Source: an uncultured Flavonifractor sp. (GTDB lineage Bacteria > Bacillota > Clostridia > Oscillospirales > Oscillospiraceae). Taken from it: DNA of 64,000 nt. Of the stretch, positions 25,496 through 33,986 are shown piece by piece. The notes under the pieces were generated by a model. That model was given only the letters and a program-made list of their open reading frames with translations, had not been told where the DNA came from and made no database searches. A program made the position numbers and the translations under genes. The DNA lies in contig NZ_CALWXV010000002.1 in the NCBI RefSeq assembly GCF_944385615.1, positions 1 through 64,000 of the forward strand, given 5' to 3'. The first letter of the stretch is position 1. Every line of letters starts with the position of its first letter.

Positions 25496-26632
25496 CTAGC
25501 GATGTGATGAGGGACGCAAAACCTCCCAGGTCCAGCGGGTACCCTCCGCCTCTGGAACAGTTGAGTCATCCCACTCGTGGCCGGTCTGCCGCAGAAAGTC
25601 GCTGGTCACATTGAAATAACGGTGATGTTCCGGCTCGTCAGTGGCAGGAACATCTACAAAGGAGCCCAGGGGGTCGTCCCAGGTTACATCCACCCCATAC
25701 CACTCGCCATCCAGCTGGACCAGATTCCAGGCGTGGGTGGTGCTGGTGACGGTGACACAGGGGATATCCAGCAGGTCCATAAAAAGTTGAAAGGTATTGG
25801 CGTAGCCCATGCATACCACCTGCCCCTCGATCAACAGACCGTAGGGATGATTTCGGTTGGGCAGGGCCTGGCTTTCGTCATAGGCAGTGTGGTCGATCAT
25901 CCAGTCATGAATGGCCAGTTCTTGTTCTGCCGGACTCATGTCATCGGTGATGGTCTGGTCCAGCACCTGTTTGCAGGCATCCAGAATGGCGGCATCCTGT
26001 TCTGATAAGGAGGATGTATCCCCGGTGCGGTAAGCCTCCACCACCGGGCCGGTGTCGTACCGGGGCAGCTCCAGCGGGGGAGGGGAGTCATCCATTTCCG
26101 CCGTCACTGACTGAGAGACGGACTGGACATCCCCCTGGAAGCGGGCCTCAAAGGCGGCCTTGGCTGCCGGTGGGTCAGGGCAGACTGCCAGCAGTAACCA
26201 GTGACCCTGCCGAAGCAGAAGAGCATCGTCCAGCATAGCGGCCTCCTCAGGGGCATAGCCGGTAAACTCGGCCTTCCGCCGCTCTACATAGGCACTCAGT
26301 CCCTGCTCTGCTGACTGGATGTCAGCCTGGTCTGACAGTTGGATCACCGCCAGTTCGTTGGCCTGAAATCCTTCGGAGTAGGCCACCGACGCATCTATCC
26401 AGTCTGAACGCTCCAATCCGTAGGCGGCCAGCAGATAGTCCTCCAGCTCCTTTGAGGTGTCCAGAGCTTCGTCTGCGGACAGGGGGCGCATCCCATCGAT
26501 AAAATCTTCAGGCTGAGATTCGGCCACAGCATTGCCTAGATCGACGGCGGAAGCGTCGGTAGTAGGCTCCTGGAACGCGCAGCCGACCAGTAGCACGAGG
26601 GGGAGGACCAGCAAAAAAAGAAACCGTCTCAT
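25496..26632 (-). CDS. Lipoprotein with DUF4358-like and transglutaminase-like domains
   Basis: The 378-residue protein has a lipoprotein signal (MRRFLFLLVLPLVLLVGC, lipid-modified Cys18). The first half (about 45-190) resembles DUF4358 lipoproteins; the second half (about 225-350) is a transglutaminase-like fold with the Cys of QVVCMGYANTF, the His of TTHAWNLV and the Asp of YGVDVTWDD as the triad. It may process or bind cell-envelope protein outside the membrane. Its start overlaps the kinase stop by four bases (ATGA), so it is the third gene of the two-component operon and could be sensor partner or output. Confidence 0.85.
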   Translation of the reverse strand: MRRFLFLLVLPLVLLVGCAFQEPTTDASAVDLGNAVAESQPEDFIDGMRPLSADEALDTSKELEDYLLAAYGLERSDWIDASVAYSEGFQANELAVIQLSDQADIQSAEQGLSAYVERRKAEFTGYAPEEAAMLDDALLLRQGHWLLLAVCPDPPAAKAAFEARFQGDVQSVSQSVTAEMDDSPPPLELPRYDTGPVVEAYRTGDTSSLSEQDAAILDACKQVLDQTITDDMSPAEQELAIHDWMIDHTAYDESQALPNRNHPYGLLIEGQVVCMGYANTFQLFMDLLDIPCVTVTSTTHAWNLVQLDGEWYGVDVTWDDPLGSFVDVPATDEPEHHRYFNVTSDFLRQTGHEWDDSTVPEAEGTRWTWEVLRPSSHR

Positions 26633-28680
26633 GGCGCTACCTCCGGTTCCGGGCGTGCATCGGTCAGAGAGACGGTGACCGAGGCGGTAAACAGGTCGGC
26701 CTGGGTCCGAATGGCGAAGCTGCCGCCGCAGGATTCAGTAAAGGTCCGGGCGATGGACAGGCCCAGCCCGCTGCCTCCGTCGGTACGGCTCTGGTCCCCC
26801 CGAACAAAGCGTTCAGTGAAATCCACGCCGGGGGGGAGCTCGTCCCGGGAGGTATTCTGTACGGTGGCTACTGCCTTGCCTTGGTCCACGGTCAGGGTCA
26901 GATAGACCCGTGAGCCCTCCAATGAATACTTGAGGGCATTGCCGATGAGATTTTGGAACACCCGGTACAGCCGGTCACCATCGGCCAGAATCCACACCGG
27001 CCCATCTGGCAGGGTGGGGCGGAGGGTCAGGCTGGAAGCTTGGATATCCTCTTCCAGGTCGGCCAGGGTCTGCCGCAGCAGCTTGGAAAAGTCCAGCGGC
27101 CTTACTGTGACGATCAGGTTTCCGGTAGCCGCTTTGCTCACATCGAACACATCCAGTACCATGCTCTGGAGCCGCTGGGCCTTCTGATAGAGTACCTGGA
27201 TATAGTCCCGCACATGGTCGGGCAGATTTTCCTCCTGCCGCAGCAGCTCGGCATAGCTGATGATAGAGGTGAGAGGGGTCTTTAGGTCGTGGGACACGTT
27301 GGTAATGAGCTCCAGCTTGAGACGCTCACTTTTCATCTGGTCCTCCAGGGCAGATTTCAGCCGGGCCTCCATTTGGTCCAGCCCTTCCGCCGCTGCCTGC
27401 AGGTCAGGGTCCTCCAACGGGGGAGCGGAAGATATATTCCCCGTCCCGGCGGCTTGGATGCGGACCAGCATAGCATCCATATCGGCGGCGGTCCGGCGGT
27501 TTTGCCTCAGCAGCCACAGCTGGGCGGCAATCAAAGCCAATCCCGCAATGGCAAGAATAAATAAGATGAATAGCAGAAAACCGTTGTATAGTGCAGATGG
27601 AAGCAGCAGCAGGAAGAGAATCATACAGCACAGGATAAAGGGAAGGGTAGCAACAAACTGGAGAACGGAACGGCGGACGATCCGCTGCCCGGCGGGCCAG
27701 CGCAGCTCCTTTCCCTGGTACAGCCGAGCCAGGGCTGCGCACAGACTGTGGAGCCTGATGTTGCCAAAGTTATACCGCAAATCGTTGAGGTAGAGATAGG
27801 CCCACCACATTGCAATCGGGATGGACCAATAGGGTAGAAGGGAGTGATGAAACTGATTATAGAGGAAAGCATGACTGGTCAGATAGATTGCCAACAGACA
27901 CACCAGACTGAAGGGAATCAGCAACAGCAGCTTAACCTCCAGCCAGATCCTTCCGGTGAACCAGGCGATGGCCTGGTCCGCCCGCAGTTTGTGTTTATGC
28001 CACAGGATGGACCAGAGCAGCAGAGAGACCCCAAGCGTCAGAGGAATAGCCAGCATCCAGAACAGGATAGAACGGACTCTTTGCTGTGAGGCGGCAACAT
28101 CGTACAGACCGCTGTCATAGGCCATACTGTACTGAACGATGTCCGCCGGAGTGGCATAGACACAGGGCTCCTTGGCAGCTGCCAGCAGGAGTGTTACATC
28201 GGAATAGGAATCGGAAATGGGAACGTTCTGATAGCCAGGCAGCGCCCACAAGCTATTGTCCCGATAGATGCCGTCCCCGTAGATGTTGACATTCCGGCCA
28301 TCCTTTTGAACGGTGATGGTGTGACCATCAAAGGATAGCAGAAAATTATACCCGTCCGGCAGATTGTCGGAGGTGAGCTCCGGGCAGTTGGTCTGGACCG
28401 GCTGTCCCTCTCGTTCAATGCGGTAGAGCAGATTGCGGTCGGTGAGACCCTCAACCTCGGTAAACTCACCGGTGCCCATGCGGGTAAACCAGCCTGTGAT
28501 GACGCTGCGGAACCGGCTGGTGTCCTGGTAGTCGGACTGAAAGGCGTCTGTCAGCTCTGTCCATCCCAGCTCCCGTACGGCGCAGAAGGCCACCGCTCCG
28601 CTGAAAAACAGCAGAGTGATTCCGAGCACAAAGGAAAAAAAGGCTATGGCCGGTTTAATGCTTCTCGATTTTGTATCCAA
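26629..28680 (-). CDS. Multi-pass membrane sensor histidine kinase
   Basis: The 683-residue kinase has an N-terminal helix (about 11-34), an extracytoplasmic region of about 170 residues, then five or so further membrane segments to about 395. A short linker leads to a HisKA domain with the phospho-accepting His in NVSHDLKTPLTSI, an N box FQNLIGNALKYS and a G box GSGLGLSIARTF. The combination of an outside domain plus several extra helices is less common than the two-helix design. It overlaps the response regulator gene by 26 bases. The signal is unknown. Confidence 0.92.
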   Translation of the reverse strand: MDTKSRSIKPAIAFFSFVLGITLLFFSGAVAFCAVRELGWTELTDAFQSDYQDTSRFRSVITGWFTRMGTGEFTEVEGLTDRNLLYRIEREGQPVQTNCPELTSDNLPDGYNFLLSFDGHTITVQKDGRNVNIYGDGIYRDNSLWALPGYQNVPISDSYSDVTLLLAAAKEPCVYATPADIVQYSMAYDSGLYDVAASQQRVRSILFWMLAIPLTLGVSLLLWSILWHKHKLRADQAIAWFTGRIWLEVKLLLLIPFSLVCLLAIYLTSHAFLYNQFHHSLLPYWSIPIAMWWAYLYLNDLRYNFGNIRLHSLCAALARLYQGKELRWPAGQRIVRRSVLQFVATLPFILCCMILFLLLLPSALYNGFLLFILFILAIAGLALIAAQLWLLRQNRRTAADMDAMLVRIQAAGTGNISSAPPLEDPDLQAAAEGLDQMEARLKSALEDQMKSERLKLELITNVSHDLKTPLTSIISYAELLRQEENLPDHVRDYIQVLYQKAQRLQSMVLDVFDVSKAATGNLIVTVRPLDFSKLLRQTLADLEEDIQASSLTLRPTLPDGPVWILADGDRLYRVFQNLIGNALKYSLEGSRVYLTLTVDQGKAVATVQNTSRDELPPGVDFTERFVRGDQSRTDGGSGLGLSIARTFTESCGGSFAIRTQADLFTASVTVSLTDARPEPEVAP

Positions 28681-29353
28681 TGCCCCACACCACCTTTAAA
28701 TATTCCGGCTGTTTTGGATTGAGTTCGATTTTTTCACGAATGCGGCGGATGTGTACCATGACGGTGTTCTCTGCAGAATAGGGCTCCTCGTTCCACACCC
28801 GGCGGTAGATCTCCTCGGCAGGAAAGACACGACCCAGGTTGCGCATTAGCAGGTCCACGATTTTCAGCTCTGTGGCGGTGAGCCGCACTGGAACGCCGTC
28901 GGCCAGCAAAGTCTTCTGGTCGGGCAGATAGCACAGCCGTCCGGTGACCAACTCGGTTTTCTGACTGGGACCGTTTACATCGCCCAGCTGGGTGTACCGC
29001 CGCAGATGGCTGCGCACCCGGGCCACCAACTCCTGGGGGTGGAAGGGCTTGGAGATATAATCATCCGCCCCCATGGAAAGACCCAGGATTTTGTCAGTGT
29101 CCTCACTTTTGGCGCTGAGGATGAGAATGGGCAGGTTACGCTGTTCCCGGATCTTGAGTACCGCTGACAGCCCATCCAGCTTGGGCATCATTACATCCAT
29201 CAAAATGAGCCGCAGGGAGGGCTCCAGGGCCAGTTCCAAGGCCTGAAGCCCGTTGTAGGCCTTCAGTACCCGGTAGCCCTCCTTTTCCAGCAGAATGGAA
29301 ATGGCCCGGACGATCTCTGCGTCGTCGTCCACCACAAGGATACATTCATTCAT
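28655..29353 (-). CDS. OmpR-family response regulator
   Basis: With the ATG at 29353 (after GGAGGCG) the protein is 232 residues. The receiver domain has the acidic cluster VVDDD (9-11), the phosphorylation site Asp53 in LILMDVMMPK and the Lys of ISKPFHP. The C-terminal winged helix is OmpR/PhoB type (LTATELKIVDLLMRN, NTVMVHIRRIREKIE). It is the first gene of the operon with the kinase and the transglutaminase-like lipoprotein, and repeats in its promoter suggest autoregulation. Confidence 0.94.
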   Translation of the reverse strand: MNECILVVDDDAEIVRAISILLEKEGYRVLKAYNGLQALELALEPSLRLILMDVMMPKLDGLSAVLKIREQRNLPILILSAKSEDTDKILGLSMGADDYISKPFHPQELVARVRSHLRRYTQLGDVNGPSQKTELVTGRLCYLPDQKTLLADGVPVRLTATELKIVDLLMRNLGRVFPAEEIYRRVWNEEPYSAENTVMVHIRRIREKIELNPKQPEYLKVVWGIGYKIEKH

Positions 29354-29374
29354 GGCAATCGCCTCCATGGGGAT

Positions 29375-29419
29375 AGAATAGCAGCACTTTCTGTCAGACT
29401 CCAACAGAAAACTCTGTCA
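29375..29419 (-). promoter_or_regulatory. Promoter and direct repeats before the response regulator
   Basis: A weak promoter reads TTGGAG (29399-29404), 18 bases, TATTCT (29375-29380) on the minus strand. Two TGACAGA units (29390-29396 and 29413-29419) are spaced 23 bases apart, about two helical turns, as expected of OmpR-family binding sites. Confidence 0.45.
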
Positions 29420-29466
29420 CATTTCTTACAATTTTACCATACCACTGGAGCAGCGGGCAATAGGAG

Positions 29467-29491
29467 GCCCCGGACGGAATCCGTCCGGGGC
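29467..29491 (-). terminator. GC-rich hairpin after the S1-domain gene
   Basis: An 11-12-bp stem GCCCCGGACGGA/TCCGTCCGGGGC lies 22 bases past the stop at 29513. The tail CTCCTATT is not a good U tract. Confidence 0.55.
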
Positions 29492-29512
29492 TTGTGAGCG
29501 GTCTATATCAGT

Positions 29513-30448
29513 TTATCCGGCGAAGATGGTCTCCATCCCCACCTTGACGCAGCCTGGCGGAGCGTATTTCCAATGCTCCAGGCGGCCTTCCTGGATGTAG
29601 TAGTGCAGCGGTTGAGGTTGCTCCAAAGGGGGAAGCAGTTCAATGGCCAACAGTTTGATCTTCATTCGCTCCGGCAGGATGGCCTTCAGGTAGACCGATA
29701 CCCGAGCCCCCTCGGTGAGTCTGGGGTCCCGTTCTGCCAGCCCGGACAGATTGGGGGTGAGTTCCACAAATACGCCGTAGTCCTTGACGCCCCGCACCAC
29801 CCCGGGCACTGTCATGCCCGGTTGGAAGGGAGCCACATTTTCCGCCCAGGTGCCCAGCAGTTCTTTGTGGGTGAGGTAAATGCGGCCCAGGACCGGGTCC
29901 AGGTCCAGCACCACCGCCAGAATTTCCTGACCCACCCGAAAACGGACAGAGGGGTGGGGGATACGGGACACCGAGATGTTTTCCACCCCGATGAGAGAGG
30001 GCACGCCGCAGCCAATATCTACAAAGGCTCCAAAGGGGTCCAGATGGGTGACCGAGGCCTGGATGATCTGGCCCGGTTTCCAGTGCTCCAGCATAGCAGT
30101 CAGCGCCTGCTGCTGGGCGGCCCGGCGGGAAAGAATCGGGTGCGGCTGTCCGTCCTTCTCTGACAGCCCAGTAACGGTAAAGCAAACCGGTTTGCCCACC
30201 CGGGAGAGGATGGCAATATCCCGGGTGACCCCCTCAGCGATGCCAAGCGCAGCCTCCTCCCGGGGAATCACCCCCTGATAGGGGCCCAGAGAGACGATGA
30301 GGTCGTGCTCTGGGGTACAAAGCAGAGCGGTTCCTTCCAGGATGGCTTCTGTTTCCATAGCCTGCTTGAGTCCGTCGGCAGAGGCGCAGGCAGCCTGGTT
30401 TTCCGGCGTATGGAGCAGCCGCCCCTCGGGCGGAAAACGCTTCGTCAA
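29513..30448 (-). CDS. S1-domain RNA-binding protein
   Basis: The protein has two clear S1 domains: PGQIIQASVTHLDPFGAFVDIG to YLTHKELLG (about 138-210) and PGMTVPGVVRGVKDYGVFVEL (about 216-290). The N-terminal 130 residues are not S1-like. Such short S1 proteins are common in clostridia, often named ribosomal protein S1-like, and bind mRNA or modulate translation. A TTG start at 30448 is chosen, ten bases after AAAGGA, giving 311 residues beginning MTKRFPPEGRLLHTPEN; the frame is open upstream without a better ribosome site. It is divergent from the DUF951-hisC operon. Confidence 0.82.
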   Translation of the reverse strand: MTKRFPPEGRLLHTPENQAACASADGLKQAMETEAILEGTALLCTPEHDLIVSLGPYQGVIPREEAALGIAEGVTRDIAILSRVGKPVCFTVTGLSEKDGQPHPILSRRAAQQQALTAMLEHWKPGQIIQASVTHLDPFGAFVDIGCGVPSLIGVENISVSRIPHPSVRFRVGQEILAVVLDLDPVLGRIYLTHKELLGTWAENVAPFQPGMTVPGVVRGVKDYGVFVELTPNLSGLAERDPRLTEGARVSVYLKAILPERMKIKLLAIELLPPLEQPQPLHYYIQEGRLEHWKYAPPGCVKVGMETIFAG

Positions 30449-30521
30449 TTTAACCAAATCCTTTCTGCAATGGGGTGATTTTTTTCTTACCAGACAACTA
30501 TATGCAAAGTAGCGCCTTGAA

Positions 30522-30550
30522 TTGACAGGGGAGAGGCGGGAAATTATAAT
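30522..30550 (+). promoter_or_regulatory. Consensus promoter of the DUF951-hisC operon
   Basis: A perfect TTGACA (30522-30527), 17 bases, and a perfect TATAAT (30545-30550). A small hairpin GCGCC-N9-GGCGC lies in the leader before AAGGAGG. Confidence 0.88.
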
Positions 30551-30608
30551 ATACTTTAGACCAATAAAGCGCCTGGAACTTTGGCGCTGGCAGTGAAGGA
30601 GGACCGCC

Positions 30609-30803
30609 ATGGATATCCGGGTGGACGACGTTCTGGAGCTGAAGAAAGAGCATCCCTGCGGCAGCCGCCGGTGGCAGGTGCTGCGGGTTGGGATGGATTT
30701 CCGCCTGCGCTGTATGGGGTGTGGCCATGAGCTGATGATTCCCCGGAGCAAGGTGGAAAAAAGCATTAAAAAGGTCATTCGGCCGGGGGAGGACAACGCA
30801 TGA
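30609..30803 (+). CDS. DUF951-family small protein
   Basis: The 64-residue protein matches DUF951 (YyzM-like): DIRVDDVLELKKEHPCGSRRW, then LRVGMDFRLRCMGCGHELMIPR. The HPCG and CMGCG cysteines suggest a zinc-ribbon-like fold, and the basic tail suggests nucleic-acid or ribosome contact; function is unknown. AAGGAGG precedes the ATG. It overlaps hisC by four bases (ATGA) and is the first gene of the operon. Confidence 0.85.
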   Translation: MDIRVDDVLELKKEHPCGSRRWQVLRVGMDFRLRCMGCGHELMIPRSKVEKSIKKVIRPGEDNA

Positions 30804-31873
30804 ACAAATTTTGGAGCGCGCGGGCCAGGGCACTGACCCCCTATGTTCCGGGGGAGCAGCCCAGGGATCGGAAATTCATCAAGCTAAACACCAATGAAAA
30901 TCCTTATCCCCCCTCGCCGCTGGCCCTGGCAGCCATTCGGGAGGCGGCCTGCGATACCTTGCGCCTCTATCCAGACCCGGAGTGTACCTCTCTGCGGGAG
31001 GTGCTTGGGGCCACCTACGGGCTCAAGCCCACCCAGATCTTTGTGGGCAATGGCTCTGATGAGGTGCTGGCCCTCTGTTTTCAGGCCTTCTTTGACCCGG
31101 AGCGCACCATTCTTTTTCCCGATATTACATACAGCTTTTACCCTGTCTTTGCCGATCTGTACGGCCTGAGCTATCGGGAGGTGCCTCTGGATGAGAACTT
31201 TGCTGTCCCTCTGGAGCCCTTCCTGGAGGAGAACGGCGGTATTGTCATCGCAAACCCCAACGCCCCCACAGGGCGGGAGCTGTCGCTCTATGGCATCCGC
31301 GCCGTGTTGGAGGCTAACCCTGACGCGGTGGTAGTGGTGGACGAAGCCTATGTGGACTTCGGCGCCCGCTCCGCTGTGGAGCTCATCGACCGCTACCCCA
31401 ATCTGGTGGTGGTGCAGACCATGTCAAAGTCCAGATCCCTGGCAGGGCTGCGGGTAGGCTTTGCCATGGGTCATGAGGATCTGATTGCCGCTCTCAATTG
31501 TGTGAAAAATTCCTTCAACTCCTACACCCTGGACCGTCTGGCGCTGGCAGGGGCGGAAGGGGCTCTGCGGGATCGGGACTATCTGCGGGCCACTTCCATG
31601 AAGATCAGCAATACCCGAGAGTATGCCGCTGCCCACCTGAAGCAGATGGGCTTCCTGGTTACCGATTCCGCCGCCAACTTCCTCTTTGTGTCCCATCCGG
31701 ATGTGCCGGCCAAAACGCTGCTGGATGGACTGCGGCAGCGGGGCATCCTGGTCCGCTGGTGGGACAAGCCCCGTATTCGGAACTATCTGCGTATTACTGT
31801 AGGTACCGATGAGGAGATGAAGGCGCTGTGTGACGCCATGGCAAAGCTGGTGGAGGAATATGGACATGGATGA
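30800..31873 (+). CDS. hisC: Histidinol-phosphate aminotransferase-type enzyme HisC
   Basis: The 357-residue PLP enzyme belongs to aminotransferase class I/II, HisC branch, which transaminates imidazole-acetol phosphate in histidine synthesis. Landmarks are LNTNENPYPPSPLA, NPNAPTGRELS, VVDEAYVDF and the PLP lysine in MSKSRSLAGLRVGF (about residue 209). The his operon at 56123-62795 lacks hisC, so this gene probably supplies that step, although HisC-like enzymes can also act on aromatic amino acids. It is coupled to the DUF951 gene and overlaps the next gene. Confidence 0.9.
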   Translation: MNKFWSARARALTPYVPGEQPRDRKFIKLNTNENPYPPSPLALAAIREAACDTLRLYPDPECTSLREVLGATYGLKPTQIFVGNGSDEVLALCFQAFFDPERTILFPDITYSFYPVFADLYGLSYREVPLDENFAVPLEPFLEENGGIVIANPNAPTGRELSLYGIRAVLEANPDAVVVVDEAYVDFGARSAVELIDRYPNLVVVQTMSKSRSLAGLRVGFAMGHEDLIAALNCVKNSFNSYTLDRLALAGAEGALRDRDYLRATSMKISNTREYAAAHLKQMGFLVTDSAANFLFVSHPDVPAKTLLDGLRQRGILVRWWDKPRIRNYLRITVGTDEEMKALCDAMAKLVEEYGHG

Positions 31874-32207
31874 GCACCACCTGCATATCCTTTGGACCAA
31901 TGCAGACCCCACCGTTTTTGATAAGATGGTGCTGATGTACGCTGTCAACAGTCTGATCCATGGCTGGTGGGAGAAAGTGACTGTGATTTTGTGGGGAGAT
32001 ACCGCGGCCCTGGCCGTTCATGATCCATCGGTCAAGGAGCGTATCACCCTGGCCATGGAGCAGGGGGTACAGTTTTCCGCCTGTATTACCTGTGCCCGGG
32101 AGCTGGGGGTGGAGGATGCTCTACGGGAGATGGGCCTGGAGGTAATCTCCTGGGGACCACCCCTGACAGAACTGATCAAAAGCCGGACACCCCTTTTGAC
32201 GGTATAA
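31866..32207 (+). CDS. DsrE-like small protein
   Basis: The 113-residue protein resembles DsrE/DsrF-type sulfur-relay proteins: HILWTNADPTVFDKMVLMYAVNSL, VTVILWGDTAALAV, and a CxxC in FSACITCARELGV where the family often has a functional Cys. The second ATG (31866) is used because GGAGGA lies eight bases upstream; another ATG at 31860 is too close to it. It overlaps hisC by eight bases. A role in sulfur or persulfide handling is inferred from the fold only; no link to histidine is known to me. Confidence 0.75.
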   Translation: MDEHHLHILWTNADPTVFDKMVLMYAVNSLIHGWWEKVTVILWGDTAALAVHDPSVKERITLAMEQGVQFSACITCARELGVEDALREMGLEVISWGPPLTELIKSRTPLLTV

Positions 32208-32222
32208 GCTCAATGTAGATTA

Positions 32223-32266
32223 AATGGCCCGCCGCAAACTAATTGGTTTGCGGCGGGCCATTTTTT
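32223..32266 (+). terminator. Terminator after the hisC operon
   Basis: A 17-bp perfect stem AATGGCCCGCCGCAAAC with its complement and a six-base loop is followed by TTTTTT. Confidence 0.92.
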
Positions 32267-32308
32267 GCTTGTATCCTCAATCTGACTTTTTTTATGAAGA
32301 CAGGCCGG

Positions 32309-32314
32309 TATAAT
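32309..32314 (+). promoter_or_regulatory. -10 box of the spoIIGA promoter, no normal -35
   Basis: TATAAT lies 33 bases before the spoIIGA start. The hexamer at the usual 17-base distance is T-rich (CTTTTT), and the nearest TTGACA-like sequence (TCTGAC) would need about 22 bases. In Bacillus subtilis the spoIIG promoter also has a 22-base spacing and needs Spo0A. I could not find a convincing TGTCGAA box. Confidence 0.45.
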
Positions 32315-32347
32315 GAAGTCTGCACGTCGGCGGGAGGGGGGAGCGGC

Positions 32348-33196
32348 ATGACGGTGGTTTATCTGGATGAATTGTTCCTGCTGAACTTTGTGGTAGACTA
32401 TTTGCTGCTACTTGCCGCCGGACGTCTGGCGGGGGAAGTGCTCCACCGGGGCAGGCTGGCCTTGGGAGCCGCCTTGGGAGCCGCCTATGCCGGAGCGGTA
32501 TTTTTGCCAGGGCTGGGTTTTCTGGTTCACCCGTTGTGTAAGGTGGGGGCTGGCGTACTGACGGTACTGGCGGGTTATGGCGGCAGTCGGAGACTGTTAA
32601 GGGTGTGTTTGGTGTTCTTTGCTGTCTCTGCTGCCTTTGGAGGTGGTATCTTTGCCCTTCAACTGCTGGGCAACTGCAGCCTGACCCTGTCCAACGGAAT
32701 ACTCTCCTCGCCGCTGGACCTGAAGCTGGTATTACTTTCGGCAGCGGGCTGTTATGGGCTCATCACCCTACTTTTCCACCGGGCTGCTCTCCATAGCCCC
32801 AGACGAGAGCTGGCTCCAGCGGTGGTGGAGCTGGGCAGCCGCCGGGTGGTGCTCACCGCTCTGGTAGACACTGGAAATACCCTCGCCGATCCGGTATCCG
32901 GAAAGCTGGTGCTGGTGGCGGAAGGATGTAAACTGGAGGGACTTTTTCCACCTGGGACAGCCCCTGGGCAGGCAGAGCTGCGGGACCCGGCCATGGCACT
33001 GGAGCGATTGAGCGATGCTGGCTTGCGGTGCAGGCTTCTGCCTTACCAAGCGGTGGGGGTGGAGTGTGGGCTGCTGTTGGCCCTGCGGGCGGACCGGGTA
33101 CAGGTTGGGGGAGAGGACTATGGTCCTCTGCTGGTGGCCTTGTCTCCTACAGGGCTGACTGACGGGGGCGGCTACTGTGCGCTGATTGGAGCATAA
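32348..33196 (+). CDS. spoIIGA: Pro-sigma-E processing protease SpoIIGA
   Basis: The 282-residue protein has an N-terminal membrane half (five helices, from [20 protein letters not shown]) and a C-terminal aspartic-protease-like half with the catalytic [15 protein letters not shown]. It activates sigma-E in the mother cell by removing the pro-sequence. The start follows GGGAGGGGGG. It lies 13 bases before sigE, the standard spoIIG arrangement, and shows that the organism is a spore former or descends from one. Confidence 0.93.
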   Translation: MTVVYLDELFLLNFVVDYLLLLAAGRLAGEVLHRGRLALGAALGAAYAGAVFLPGLGFLVHPLCKVGAGVLTVLAGYGGSRRLLRVCLVFFAVSAAFGGGIFALQLLGNCSLTLSNGILSSPLDLKLVLLSAAGCYGLITLLFHRAALHSPRRELAPAVVELGSRRVVLTALVDTGNTLADPVSGKLVLVAEGCKLEGLFPPGTAPGQAELRDPAMALERLSDAGLRCRLLPYQAVGVECGLLLALRADRVQVGGEDYGPLLVALSPTGLTDGGGYCALIGA

Positions 33197-33209
33197 AAGG
33201 AGGATGGAT

Positions 33210-33932
33210 ATGAAGGGCTGGAAGGCGCGCTGGTATGAGCGTATACAAAAGTTACTTGCCCGGCTGGGATTGCGGCTGCCTGGCAAGATCATGTACATCG
33301 GGGGAAGTGATACCCTGCCGCCTCCCTTGTCCCGGGACGAGGAAGCAGAGCTTATCCGCCGCCTGGATCAGGGAGACGAGGAGGTCAAGCCCCAGCTGAT
33401 TGAACGCAATCTGCGTCTGGTGGTGTATATTGCCCGCCGCTTTGAAAATACCGGGGTAGGTATTGAAGACCTGATTTCCATCGGTACCATTGGACTGATT
33501 AAGGCCATTAACACCTATCAGCCCGCCAAAAATATCAAACTGGCCACCTATGCCTCCCGGTGTATCGAAAATGAAATCTTAATGCACCTGCGTAAAATTA
33601 CCAATCTGAAAAGTGAAGTGTCTTTTGATGAGCCTCTGAATACCGACTGGGACGGCAATGAGCTGTTGCTCTCTGATATTCTTGGTACTGAGAGCGACCT
33701 GGTCATGAAGCCTATCGAGGATGATGTGGACCGCAAGCTGCTGTTTGATGCTTTGGATAAGCTGGAAGAGCGGGAGCGGCACATCATCACCCTGCGTTTC
33801 GGGCTAGACGGAAAGCCGGAGCGGACCCAGAAGGAGGTAGCCGACAGTTTAGGCATCTCCCAGTCCTATATCTCCCGGCTGGAAAAACGGATCATTGCCC
33901 GATTGAAGCGGGAGATTTTGAGGCTGATGTAG
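33210..33932 (+). CDS. sigE: Sporulation sigma factor SigE (pro-protein)
   Basis: The 240-residue sigma-70 family factor carries the sigma-E pro-region [16 protein letters not shown] and the processing-site segment [16 protein letters not shown] (about 24-39), almost as in B. subtilis. Region 2 is [20 protein letters not shown] with [14 protein letters not shown]; region 4 is [25 protein letters not shown]. It drives the early mother-cell programme after cleavage by SpoIIGA. The ATG at 33210 sits six bases after AAAGGAGG. sigG, next to sigE in many Firmicutes, is not the next gene here; a terminator follows. Confidence 0.95.
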   Translation: MKGWKARWYERIQKLLARLGLRLPGKIMYIGGSDTLPPPLSRDEEAELIRRLDQGDEEVKPQLIERNLRLVVYIARRFENTGVGIEDLISIGTIGLIKAINTYQPAKNIKLATYASRCIENEILMHLRKITNLKSEVSFDEPLNTDWDGNELLLSDILGTESDLVMKPIEDDVDRKLLFDALDKLEERERHIITLRFGLDGKPERTQKEVADSLGISQSYISRLEKRIIARLKREILRLM

Positions 33933-33938
33933 GATAAA

Positions 33939-33984
33939 GCAGGCAGTGGATGCCGCGTTTTGCAACATCCACTGCCTGCTTTTT
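33939..33984. terminator. Terminator after sigE, shared with the convergent small gene
   Basis: A 14-bp stem GCAGGCAGTGGATG/CATCCACTGCCTGC is followed by TTTTTG on the plus strand. Confidence 0.88.
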
Positions 33985-33986
33985 GA

